From Xanthostigma xanthostigma (lineage: Eukaryota; Arthropoda; Insecta; Raphidioptera; Raphidiidae), in assembly GCA_963575645.1 (NCBI GenBank), contig OY754464.1, positions 29,155,501-29,219,500 of the forward strand: 64,000 bases of DNA, given 5' to 3'. Below are positions 24,753 to 34,139 of this stretch, in pieces. Numbering within the stretch: position 1 is the first letter of the stretch; the number at the start of each line of letters is the position of its first letter. The notes under the pieces were generated by a model. It did not search any database, had not been told where the DNA came from, and saw only the letters and a program-made list of their open reading frames with translations. The position numbers were made by a program, and so were the translations under genes.

Positions 24753-25595
24753 ATGAGGCCACTGTCTGTGTATTCGAAGTACATGGAAAATCTTATGGTG
24801 GGCTCTCCGTCTATTATTAAGCATAGACTGCGAAGAGCACCGGTGCAACGTAGTGATGTGTCGCTCCTAAACGAGACGTTCATAATGAACGGAGCGGAGC
24901 GAGTCGCTCTTTTTTGTGAATGACTCACTCCGAGCGCAATTGATCTATGCTGAGCTGTTCTGTACTGTTGAATTCGCACATTTACAGAGCACACACAGCA
25001 CAGGTCACAAAGGAACTAGTGAATTTTGCACGTACGGAGTTATCTTTGCTGAGTCATTTAATGTTGAATGACACACTGCAAGTGGAATAGTACTATGACT
25101 TAAACCATTCACATTGACTTCGTTGACAAAGATATAATATTGTAACAATAAACATTATTATTGTTAAGCTTTTATTATACTTTATATTATTAAATGAGCT
25201 CAGAGCTGAGTGTGTGTATTGTGCTGTGCAATGCTACGTGACTCCTGAGCATGCATGATGACAGTTCACACCTCTACCTTATGCACTCTTGTCTAGTGTA
25301 GCTCCTTTGAATGACTCCCTTTGAGTGACTCTTTAGTGAGCGGAGCGCACGGAGCCAGCTCCCAATAAAGAGTCATGTGGACACATCACTAGTGCAACGT
25401 TATTATGGTATGTTGCGTTTGCAAGGAGAGGAGGCAAGGCTTATTGAATATATTGGCGCGTCCGTCGCCTTCTCAACAGAGCGGATCCTGCAGGCGGGCA
25501 GACAGGCAGCGCAGCGACGGTGGAAAGAAGCAGCTTTAAGTGTGCAAGAGGTGTCCGAGCATAAATTACGGCATTCGGACGACTGGCCACACTGA
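24753..25595 (+). pseudogene. 97-codon ORF split by a hAT-type MITE
   Basis: An ATG frame runs from 24753 to the left target duplication (24843-24850) without a stop. The same frame resumes after the right duplication (25392-25399) and continues to a TGA at 25593-25595. If the MITE and one 8-bp copy are removed, the codons join cleanly (..GCA CCG GTG CAA CGT TAT..) to give a 97-residue protein. It is rich in charged residues and Ala/Gln, with text such as SVYSKYMENLMVGSPSIIK near the start and RQAAQRRWKEAALSVQEVSE near the end. The base composition is much more GC-rich than the flanks. I do not recognise the family. It may be a host exon, a processed copy or part of another element; no poly(A) tail or splice signal is obvious. 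Confidence 0.55.
24851..25391. mobile_element. hAT-type MITE with perfect 8-bp TSD
   Basis: The 12-bp terminal inverted repeats are TAGTGATGTGTC and GACACATCACTA. The target duplication GTGCAACG is exact on both sides. Subterminal GAGCGGAGCG-like motifs occur near both ends. There is no transposase, so it depends on a source elsewhere. The first 8 bases match those of the 14573-14989 element, suggesting related families. The perfect duplication suggests a fairly young insertion. Confidence 0.9.
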
Positions 25596-26504
25596 GTCGA
25601 TGGTCGTAAACATGTCCGGACAAAGCCACCGCGTGGCATCGCACTATGTAATACACATAGGGTAAAGGTGTCGGTGTTTTTTTTTTTTAAATATTGAGCT
25701 CACTTATTAGAAATATAACTAGTTTCTAATTTAGTGTATATAGTGTATTCATTCTATGAATTTAAATAGGGTTCTGGTCTGATAGTAAACAAAGCGAATA
25801 AAATATAAACCAAGACGATCACGGTAAAATTGCGATCTGTAGAGCTCGGACGTATGTACATACGTACATATGTACATCCGTACAGACCAACCAACAACTG
25901 CTGTTCGTGATTTTCATTTACATTTTTAGTAGTAATTGTGAACTCGCATTGATCTAAAATGGTTATGTTTTATAGAACAGAATCTCCTCTTTTCAAAAAG
26001 CTACAATTTGAATGGATTTCGTGTGAAATTAACTTAGATATAACTTCTTGCAGTAAGAACGAAAGTCAGATCTGACGCACAAAGCGATAATAGAGCACAT
26101 ACCGCTAGTTTAGCGATATGTGCAATTACAATGCGTGGTCAGAAACCGGTGCCTTTACCCGTACTTTCAATCGAGCGTCTATAATCTACAAAATCTCTTT
26201 CTCTCTCTCTCTCTTTCTAGTAGTCGGTGTGATCACTGTACACGTAGTGTTGTATACAATCGTATGCAAAATAGAATATATATACGAACGTATTTTATGT
26301 TAGCTGGGAACTGTCCTCGCGGATCATTCGTGGCATAAAACCCGAACGTGGATTTTAATAACTTAACGTAAATCAAACATTTATGGTTATGGCGGACTAT
26401 GGTAATAATATATTCACAGGTATGATATCGCGTACTAAAAATATGCACATACATGCTATAATAAGAGTGCATTGTGCTTTTTATATTAAATATTTCATTT
26501 GAAA
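25596..26504. other. No gene; (CT)n near 26200
   Basis: There is a palindromic TACATACGTACATATGTACA stretch at about 25857 and a CT-rich microsatellite near 26200. The frames at 26118-26338 cross the microsatellite and are not convincing. Confidence 0.5.
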
Positions 26505-26650
26505 TATAGTGAAACCTGTCTAGATCGGTAACCTAGGGCTCCATCAAAATATAGATACGTCGCGGTCGGTCAAAAGTGCGGTTCCATGTAAAAATGGCCA
26601 AGGATCAAAGTTACAGATGACCAAGTTACAGAGATGGACAACTAAACATA
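26505..26650 (+). mobile_element. Pogo/Tigger-like end fragment
   Basis: ATAGTGAAACCTGTCTAGAT, then GGGCTCCATCAAAAT and several GTTACAGA steps, resembles the ends of pogo-like elements (CAGTGAAACCTC type, from memory). No second end or transposase was seen. Confidence 0.35.
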
Positions 26651-27388
26651 ACGGATTTGATTGCGAATTTAGAAATACTTTTTTAGAATTTTTTCAGTTT
26701 TTGTTTAAAGATTACTTATAAATTACTAGCTGTTACACGCGATATCTCACGCTATAACAGAAACTTTATTTTAATTATTATATAATAATGGCAACGCGAG
26801 TGAGGCCCGTTATCAAGTCACTCAATTGTATAAAATTTTCATAACGTAACATAAGAAAATATCCAAGAAATGCGTTATCAATTTATTAATGAAATTAATT
26901 TACGTATGTGTGGAATGCTATGAAAAGTAATTATTACTGAATATTTAATTAATAATAAATTGATAACGTTTTCTCGGAAACTTTTTTATGTAATTTTGTG
27001 AAAATTTTACATGAGATTATAGAGAAAAAAATGAAGATTTCTAAAATGTAAAATTGTGTTGCCATTTGAAAAAAAAAATGCATGTACACTTCCGGTTGAG
27101 TTTGAGGTACAAAAAAATATACCTCAACAGTTTCCGATGACAAATCTCGAGTTGAACAAAAAACTATTTAAGCTTTTTTTTGTATCTAGTAGGATACACG
27201 AATTATTTACTGTTACCACTTTCGGTGAACGCACTGTATACCAAATATTTTTGAAATCGGGTTTAAGACGTTTCAGAGTTACGGCGGAACAGACATACCA
27301 ATTATATAACTTGAATTCATGCAAAATTCCTACAAATATATTCAAATTTTGGAAACAATACGTATCGCTAATCGCTATTTTCACTTAA
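26651..27388. other. No gene; retroposon-like tail at ~27220
   Basis: About 27220-27300 has CACTGTATACCAAATATTTT, GAAATCGG and GAGTTACGGCGGAACAGACA, similar to LINE 3' tails. The overlapping open frames on both strands across 27056-27388 follow from that repeat. Confidence 0.4.
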
Positions 27389-27808
27389 GAGTATTCGTCC
27401 CAGCAAACACCCCCTGCACCCTTTATCTCAAATCTTTTCCCCTCGCCTAAAAACGGTTTGCGCTCTCCCGACGCTATTTTTAAAGCTAGAGGGTTCTGGT
27501 AAACGCCAAATAAAGGACAAAGAATTAGGCTACAGATCCTTCAGGCGAATTTTTTGAAAAAAAGTTTCGTTTACGTGTGAAATATTACGTAATTTATTAT
27601 TTTTTTCCAAAGGTTGTAAGTTTTTTCAGAAATTTTTTTTCAAAAAATTCGCCTGAAGGATCTGTAGTCTGATTCTTTGTCTTTCATTTGGCGTTTACCA
27701 GAACCCTCTAGCTTTAATAATAGCGTCGGGAGAGCGCGAACCGTTTTTAGGCGAGGGGAAAAGATTTGAGATGAAGGGTGCAGTGGGTATTTGCAGGGAC
27801 GAATACTC
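27389..27808. mobile_element. TTAA-flanked palindromic MITE
   Basis: Flanked by TTAA at 27385-27388 and 27809-27812. The arms are about 165 bp each (27389-27555 and 27642-27808) and begin GAGTATTCGTCCC. They share CTCAAATCTTTTCCCCTCGC, CTCTCCCGACGCTATT and CAGATCCTTCAGGCGAATTT with few differences. The spacer is about 85 bp and AT-rich. TTAA is the target of piggyBac- and Kolobok-type elements, but the terminal bases do not match canonical piggyBac ends, so the superfamily is open. Confidence 0.8.
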
Positions 27809-27812
27809 TTAA

Positions 27813-28249
27813 TATAGAACTACCACACTATGATCGTATCTAATATTTCCTCATAGTATAATAACAAATAAGGAAATACCTGATAAGTAGTAATATTATA
27901 CATGAGAGCTAGCAACGTTTGGAGAAAGAATTGTAGGTCTTTTGATATTCATATTTTTTTTATTGAAGCTTCGTAGGGAATAGAGATGCGTCCCATCTGG
28001 TTCGCTCCCAGCAAGCTGTGCTGTATAATTTTATTATTTTTTAACATGAGAAAAAAATTGGTACGTTTGAATCAGTGAAATATACTAGATATGAAAACAC
28101 ACATACTGTACCACAAATTTCTTAAAAAAGCGACTTTTAATATTTTTGACCTATATATGTATATAGGGGGCATAGCCTACCAACTTATAGACACAACTGT
28201 GTTATAATACAATTATTGAACGATTTAACTGGATGTATTTACGAATCTG
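27813..28249. other. No gene seen
   Basis: AT-rich; nothing recognised. Confidence 0.5.
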
Positions 28250-28257
28250 GTCTCGAA

Positions 28258-29087
28258 CAGGGCTGCCAGATTTCTCTCCTCAGAAATCCGTCGGTAAGGC
28301 GAAAAGTGGTGAGGGAAGTGGTCTGAAAAATCCGTTTCCATCCGTTCGCCCGGTTCACCCATTAATGCAATGAGTGTGAGAGAGATAGAGAGTAAAGTGA
28401 AGTATGCGGTACCATAAACGACACATCGACGTGTTTCCACCTTCATTATGGCTTTATTATTAACATTATTAAATGAATTTCGTATAAGACGTTGAATTTA
28501 CTTTTACTTACAAACAGACTTTAAATTGAATAGAAATGATTCATTTTTTCACATCCAATGAATCGATTATTTCGTAGATTTTTCACATTTTTATGAAATA
28601 AAAATATTATATTGACTGTTAGAATGTTGCGATAGTAACAAACGCGGCAGTACAATCAGTTAAATCCTCAATGTGTTCCGTAAATCCGTGTAACTCGAAA
28701 CACTTGACTCCAGCTGTGTGAAAAAAACGCATCAGACAAAGATAGCGAGTCGATATTCATCGATATAGGTGTGTGTTTCGCGAACACATTGTTTCATACA
28801 CTCTCTTATCTTTTTCTACCCAAATAAAGAGAGGAGTAGGACAGAGGTAGTGAAAGAAACGTGCTCAGATATGCTCGAATGTGCTAAAAATACCTGAATG
28901 TCCCCAAATTATCGATTATCGAGTGAAGTTTGAATTTATATGTAGTAAAAAAGGTAAAAAATTCGGAAAAGTTAGAAAATCCGTTAAATCCGTTCAGATC
29001 ATGAAATCCGTTCCATTATCCGTTCAAATTTATTTCTACTCGAAAAATCCGTTTGGAACGGAAAAATCCGTTCATCTGGCAGCCCTG
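28258..29087. mobile_element. hAT-type element with perfect 8-bp TSD
   Basis: The 14-bp terminal inverted repeats are CAGGGCTGCCAGAT and ATCTGGCAGCCCTG. The target duplication GTCTCGAA (28250-28257 and 29088-29095) is exact and fits the hAT preference nTnnnnAn. ATCCGTT motifs are clustered near both ends, at least three on the left and about six on the right, as for transposase binding sites. The element is 830 bp. The plus frame 28881-29138 runs through the right-end motif array and is not a gene. Confidence 0.9.
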
Positions 29088-29095
29088 GTCTCGAA

Positions 29096-29442
29096 TCACG
29101 CTTATAAGTCAATCAGCAATGCGAGATGTCGGGGTTAGGAGGTCTTCCTCGAACTGTGGCATTGTCGGAAACATGCGACATTCTTATGCTGAGTTTCTAG
29201 TAAAACTTTCATCCTTAAATCTAGATTAATATACCAGAAGCTTTTTCGGATCAATACAATGTAATATTCGCAGCATAAATGTAAAATGCAGTGGGTGATG
29301 TCAAGTGGGATAGATAGATATACATTATGTATATTGAAACGTTATAATATTTCTGTTGTCACATCTCACCTATCGACATTGCTTGATACGCACACATGCA
29401 CAAAGAGTCGTGTGCAACAACAACAACAACAAAGGAGGAGAG
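29096..29442. other. No gene; (CAA)n at ~29415
   Basis: A short CAA repeat precedes the exon candidate below. Nothing else was recognised. Confidence 0.5.
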
Positions 29443-29488
29443 ATGGGGAGGAAATCGCGTGCACGACGACGAAAACCACGGCCTCCCG
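29443..29488 (+). other. Possible first coding exon, weak
   Basis: An ATG is followed by a very basic peptide (GRKSRARRRKPRPP) and then CCCG|GTGAGT, a consensus splice donor at 29489-29494. The exon would be 46 nt. There is no recognisable downstream exon, and the basic peptide can arise by chance in a GC-rich patch. Confidence 0.2.
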
Positions 29489-29601
29489 GTGAGTGTCAAC
29501 ATCGCTTCGAAATAAAACGATTGTTGTTCCCATCCTCTGCATAAAACACTCCTCCTGAATAGGTGTAGAGTGTAGATGCACACACATACAGAACCTCGGT
29601 A

Positions 29602-29798
29602 TTACGAAACATTAAGCAGCACATACACGATCAAACGAGTTCGACGAGCACGTTTGGGAGTCGTGTTGTCACCGGGAACTTCACAGCCTCTTGGGCTTAT
29701 TGTGCTATCTTCCAATGTTATATCACTCGATCCAGTATCTTCGTTCTTTGCGCTAGCTTGTGCAGTCCGTGGACTGGGTGATTCAAGCCTTTCTAATG
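29602..29798 (-). other. Possible coding exon, minus strand
   Basis: On the minus strand, TTTTAG (29804-29799) could be a splice acceptor. It is followed by 64 codons without a stop, ending TAA at 29602-29604. The peptide is Ser/Thr/acidic (RLESPSPRTAQASAKNEDTG, then DITLEDSTISP) and ends in a nuclear-localisation-like TPKRARRTR. Composition is protein-like and GC-richer than the flanks. The family is unknown, and a TE origin is possible. Confidence 0.3.
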
Positions 29799-29969
29799 CT
29801 AAAATTAATTACCAACTTTTTATTTTGAAACCTTTACAGTTTTCACGAAATACCTATTTCTTATCGAAATAATTCCGATATTAAAAAAAAATTACTCATC
29901 GTCTAGTTATCTAAATAAATGCTTGTGAAGTCGACGGCTTCAGATCTTTTAATACACGGGCACTATATA

Positions 29970-30763
29970 ATGGCTGTCCCAAAATTTACGCAAGAGTTGA
30001 ATTTGCCGCCCTTTGTGAGGTACCTAAAGTGTTTCTAACCAAAATGAAAAGACAGATTGACAGCTAATAGTTTAGCGTTACTAAAAATGGAGCACTACAT
30101 GAAAGAACAACGCGTTTTCATTGTTGAACAATATTTAAAAAATGGTGAAAGTTTTGCTGCCACAATTCGCAAATTTTGCACAAAAGATGGTCGTAATATT
30201 GTTTTAAATTCTTCAACTGTGAAGGTTATCATTAAAAAATTTAGAGAGAAAAAAAGATGCATCCACAACGTGTCACTGTTTGGTGCGGATTTTGGGCTAG
30301 AGGCATCATTGGACCATACTTCTTTAAAAATGAGGCTGGTCAAGCAGTAACATGATAAGAGAGTTTTCTTCCTAAAATAGAAAATATTGATGTGGACAAT
30401 ATGTGATTTCAACAAAATGGTGCCACATGCCATACATCCCGCTCTCGTTTCGGTGATCAGAATTGGCCCCCTAGATCATCTGATTCAACCCCACTGGAAT
30501 TTTTCCTATAGGTTTTTTTGAAGTCACAGGTCTATGCCATCAAGCCTCTAACCACCCGTGCATTGAAGGAAGAGATTCAACGCTGTATCAATGAAATTCA
30601 GCCACAGCGGAATGGTGATGGAAATTTTTGAAAAAAGAGTTCATATTTGTCAGCAAAGTCGTGGAGGCCATATGTCCGATGTGTTATTTCATACGTAACC
30701 CTAGACTATGCACATTATGTTCCAATAAAGAAGTTAAAATGCGTAAATTTTGGGACACTCTTT
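29970..30763 (+). mobile_element. Mariner-like element, internally deleted
   Basis: The terminal inverted repeats share TGTCCCAAAATTTACGCA (left about 29975-29992, right reversed near 30741-30758) and are flanked by TA at 29968-29969 and 30764-30765. The length of about 0.8 kb is below the usual 1.2-1.3 kb, consistent with internal loss. It contains the degenerate transposase described in the next entry. Confidence 0.85.
30087..30690 (+). pseudogene. Mariner-like transposase, degenerate
   Basis: The helix-turn-helix start is recognisable (YMKEQRVFIVEQYLKNGESF), matching the N-terminal domain found in a group of insect Tc1/mariner transposases. After a deletion and frameshift comes catalytic-domain text: TVWCGFWARGIIGPYFF, then FQQNGATCHTS, FGDQNWPPRSSD and FLKSQVYAIKPLT. 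In the FQQNGAT motif the catalytic Asp is Asn (codon AAT). The stretch between CHTS and RSRFGDQNW lacks the usual LLxxKFPGRVIS. Several in-frame stops are present. It is inactive. Confidence 0.85.
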
Positions 30764-30897
30764 ATTTCCGCCGTTACTTTTCTTAATTTTTTATATATTT
30801 ATTTACCGGTTATAAAAAATAATAAATAAGTATAATATAACTGAAAACGTATATTTATACATATCTAATTAGAAACATTAAGTAACAAATGTTTTTT

Positions 30898-31392
30898 AGG
30901 GTTCCGTACCTCAAAAGGAAAAAAGAAACCCTTATATTATCACTTCGTTGTCTATCTGTCTGTTTGTCAAGACCCTTTTTCTCAGGTTAGCGTGGAGGTA
31001 TCAAGTTGAAATTAATATCAAATAGTCAGGTCTATGCCGCATATTTTGACACTCTCAAGGGAATTCAAACTTATAGGGTACTTTCTGTTGACCTAGAATC
31101 ACGAATTTTGGTAAAAATCAATGTCTTATAGTACAAGTAAAGGGAAAAATCCGAAAACCGTAAATTTGTAGTTACATCAAAAAAATATTTTTTTTGCGAC
31201 TATAAACTTATTTGCAGCTTCGATGTACAATGCGGTACTATTAATTTCTTTTTAAGTCACCACTTATAAAGCTGGTTCAATACTTAAGTAAAAAAATTAC
31301 TTTGACTTTCAATTTTGGTATGAACTGCTATACAGATCGTTTGTACGGAACCCTCAGGAAGCGAATTCTACTCGCACTTGTCTGTATTTTTT
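30898..31392 (+). repeat. GGGTTCCGTAC-type interspersed repeat
   Basis: Starts AGGGTTCCGTACCTCAAAAG and has GTACGGAACCCT near the end, followed by CTCGCACTTGTCTGTATTTT. The internal text (TTGTCAAGACCC, GGTCTATGCCGC, CCTAGAATCACGA) matches a repeat I recall as very abundant in moth genomes and present in other insects. No coding sequence. Confidence 0.7.
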
Positions 31393-31944
31393 TTACAAGA
31401 CTGATAGCAGCAAGAATTAATATGAAGGAAGACTAACTACAATGTAAAAAAGAGATAGAGATTTGACTACCGAAGTCATTTCAATAGTTTTGCAACAAAT
31501 TAATTACAGATTTTCAAGCTTGACATATTTATATTAATAAAAATTGTAATTCTCATTAAAATTCTTAAAACTAAAATAGCAAAGAAAAGTCCTTAAGCTA
31601 TGACTATGTGGGCCTGGTACAAAATGATGTTTTCGATTAGTTATTTTTATAATAAAAAATTGATAGTACAAGTGACATTTTTATCAATTCTCGCAAGAGG
31701 AGCTAAATTTGGAAATCGAAAACTTGTTATAGATGAGTCATTCCCTAAGTTTGGTGAGCATGTCCTGAAAAGATCTGGGTTCATATGGATTGCAAAACGC
31801 ACTTGTGTACTGAAAAATTCCCCACGACCTGCTGGGCCACATTAAAACAAAACCAAAAGATTTCTATTACAATAGACACGCGCAAGTGAATATTATAAAA
31901 ATAAAATGGTCGAATATATTTGGTTATTGCTTTGGTAGTTCACA
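31393..31944. other. No assigned gene
   Basis: An 81-codon frame with a true ATG at 31600-31845 ends with a fairly polar tail (KRTCVLKNSPRPAGPH) but matches nothing I know. Otherwise AT-rich. Confidence 0.35.
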
Positions 31945-32323
31945 GTTAAGCGAAAATACCTAAATGTATTAGCTAAACGACATCGAGTCATTGGACATTG
32001 CAAAAACATCGGTAAAATACTTGGTGACATGTCTAAAGTCAATGTTTCAACTGCACCCACATGCGTTGCTGCTGTCTTCTTTCTGTTGGATCATCCAAAA
32101 AGACGAAACAACTCAAAATTACTACCGCCGTTTCGAGATCACGATATTCACTGTTCAAGATATCCAACTTGGGAAATTTGATTCGGAGTTCGGACGGATA
32201 GGGAAACCAACGAGCATGCCCCGCTCGGAGTTGGTAGAGGTACTTTCTCTCCGAGTCGAATATATTCGATCGATGAGTCTATTATTTTCGATCGTGTATG
32301 GTCTGCTTTCTTATACATTGTAA
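31945..32323 (+). other. Coding-like region, unassigned
   Basis: Two overlapping plus-strand frames are open. One (from about 31939 to the stop near 32178) reads as an 80-residue protein-like segment with GHCKNIGKILGDMSKV and FFLLDHPKRRNNSKLLPPFR. The other (31991-32323) is longer but has less natural composition. TTGCTTTGGTAG and TTCACAG just upstream could serve as splice acceptors. The region is GC-richer than its flanks. I do not recognise the family. It could be an exon or a relic. Confidence 0.3.
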
Positions 32324-32682
32324 AACATTTCATCATCGAAAACAATATCGCCATTTACATAATAGTATTCTTCGACGATTCCTCCAGATCGTGGCCTTTA
32401 TTCAAGTCTGCACACGAACCAGCTATACGATAGTTTATATGAAACAACAACAATAAATTGATGCCTAAAATGCTTAGAACAAACGCATTGTTAATATTGT
32501 AAAGGAGCTCCCAACAAAAACATAATGTACACTTAAGTTTATGATAATATAAAACAGTTTTACTTCGTAATATTTATAATGCACAATGATAAATTATTTA
32601 TTTCAAATGAATGGTGTGATTGTATGTGACTTTTTGACTCTATAAAGAGTATAAAGCTTTATTCTAATCTTATATAGTATCA
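32324..32682. other. No gene seen
   Basis: AT-rich; nothing recognised. Confidence 0.5.
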
Positions 32683-33186
32683 CTAGCTTTTGCCCGCGGC
32701 TTTGCTTGCACCAAGTTTGATGTTAATAGATAAGTCAGTCGCGGTTTTCTTTTACATATTCGTATTAAGACTTCTGAATTTTGTTGTTCAAGTGTAATAA
32801 ATTTCAAAATTGATGACATTCACGTGATCAAAGTCCCGACAAACCTTGAAAATGACACCTGTGTTGATTTTTAGACTACTTACCTCTTTTCACCATCTGA
32901 AGGGGTTGTTTTTGAAAAAGCACGAAACACGTGTTTATTTGTTGACGGGAGTAATCCTGCGCATTTTTGAATTGGCACATATCTTATACGATTTCTCCAT
33001 GCAAATGTTGAGCGCCCGTTACACCCTTTTAGGGGTTGAATTTTCATAAATCTGTTCTTAGCGGATGCCTACGTTATAATAACTATCTGTGTTCCAAATT
33101 TCAGCCCAATCCGTCCAGTGGTTTGAGCTGTGAGTTAATAGATCAGTCAGTCAGTTACTCACGGTTTCCTTTTATATATTTAGATA
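32683..33186 (+). repeat. CTAGCTTTTGCCCGCGGC-type retroposon
   Basis: Begins CTAGCTTTTGCCCGCGGCTT and ends with CCAAATTTCAGCCCAATC, CGTCCAGTGGTTTGAGCTGT, GATCAGTCAGTCAG and TTTTATATATTTAGAT. This block order matches a retroposon-like repeat I recall from several insect orders. The open frame at 32846-33049 lies inside it and is not a host gene. Confidence 0.7.
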
Positions 33187-33658
33187 TTAAATTAATGTGA
33201 ACATATTTTGTATGTTGGCTGCTCAATCGCACTTCAACAGTGCAACGCATTTTGAACGAAGTTTTGCATGCATGCAATTTATGACATAAAATTAAGACAT
33301 ATTATAGGCTAATTTTTATTTCGATTGATTCAATAGCTCCCGAGGGATACAACGAAACTTTATTACTGGACTGCGCGAAAGCAAAAGGTTTGAGACTATT
33401 CTCACGGAGAATGTAATATTGGTAAGTCTTTTGAGAAATGAAGTGCGGATAGAGTCGCCATATTTTTACAAGTGACGCTAGGTGTAAAATTCAATATGGC
33501 GGATGCAAGACGCCATATTGTGAAATTGTAAAAATCAAGTCAGCAAATTGCGAGTTTGATAGAATTTAACATCTTTCAGAACTTTTTCAAATTCCCCATA
33601 CTTGTAAAATAACACGCTGATTCCAATCAAAAACGTCTATATATCTGTTCTAGTTTAG
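33187..33658. other. No gene seen
   Basis: There is one imperfect inverted pair near 33450-33520 (CGCCATATT and AATATGGCG). Otherwise nothing. Confidence 0.5.
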
Positions 33659-33674
33659 AAGTCTTATTTATTTT

Positions 33675-33711
33675 CAATAAATAAAATTATCGACCAATTT
33701 TTCAGACAGAT
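33675..33711 (-). mobile_element. 37-bp retroposed fragment, 16-bp TSD
   Basis: The 37 bp are flanked by the exact 16-bp repeat AAGTCTTATTTATTTT (33659-33674 and 33712-33727). The insert contains AAAATTATCGACCAATTTTT, shared with 765-915 and 8895-8975. A long exact duplication around a very short insert is typical of severely 5'-truncated target-primed reverse transcription. Confidence 0.75.
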
Positions 33712-34139
33712 AAGTCTTATTTATTTTATTTGAAGTTTCCCAAAATTTCTTTTGTGAATGCTTATATCTTCTAATTTCTAAACTAAAAGGGAAACAGAAA
33801 TTTGCTCCAGCTCATTTGGATGTGGTTTAGATTTTTCAGATATACATTTTCAAAACCTGTAAGCATCAGGAATTGTAAGACATTATAGCTATTATAATAT
33901 GTAGTTATGTGGTGCCATAAGTTACACAAAAAAATCATGTGGATTACGGAACAACATTCAACATAGGCTACGTCAACTTGGCCCCCGACTTGTTTTTTTT
34001 TAAATTTTTTTTTGATAATTCAATTGTGCTCGCATTGTGCTACATTGTGCTGTAATTCATTTCAATTGTGCTCATTTGCAAATTGCTTTAAAATTAGAAA
34101 CAAATCCGGGGGCCAAGTTGACGCTCAGCCCCCGAAAAT

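Noticed and set aside
29359-29587. Minus-strand frames with poly-Val or poly-Cys
   Set aside because: They are translations of the CAA microsatellite.
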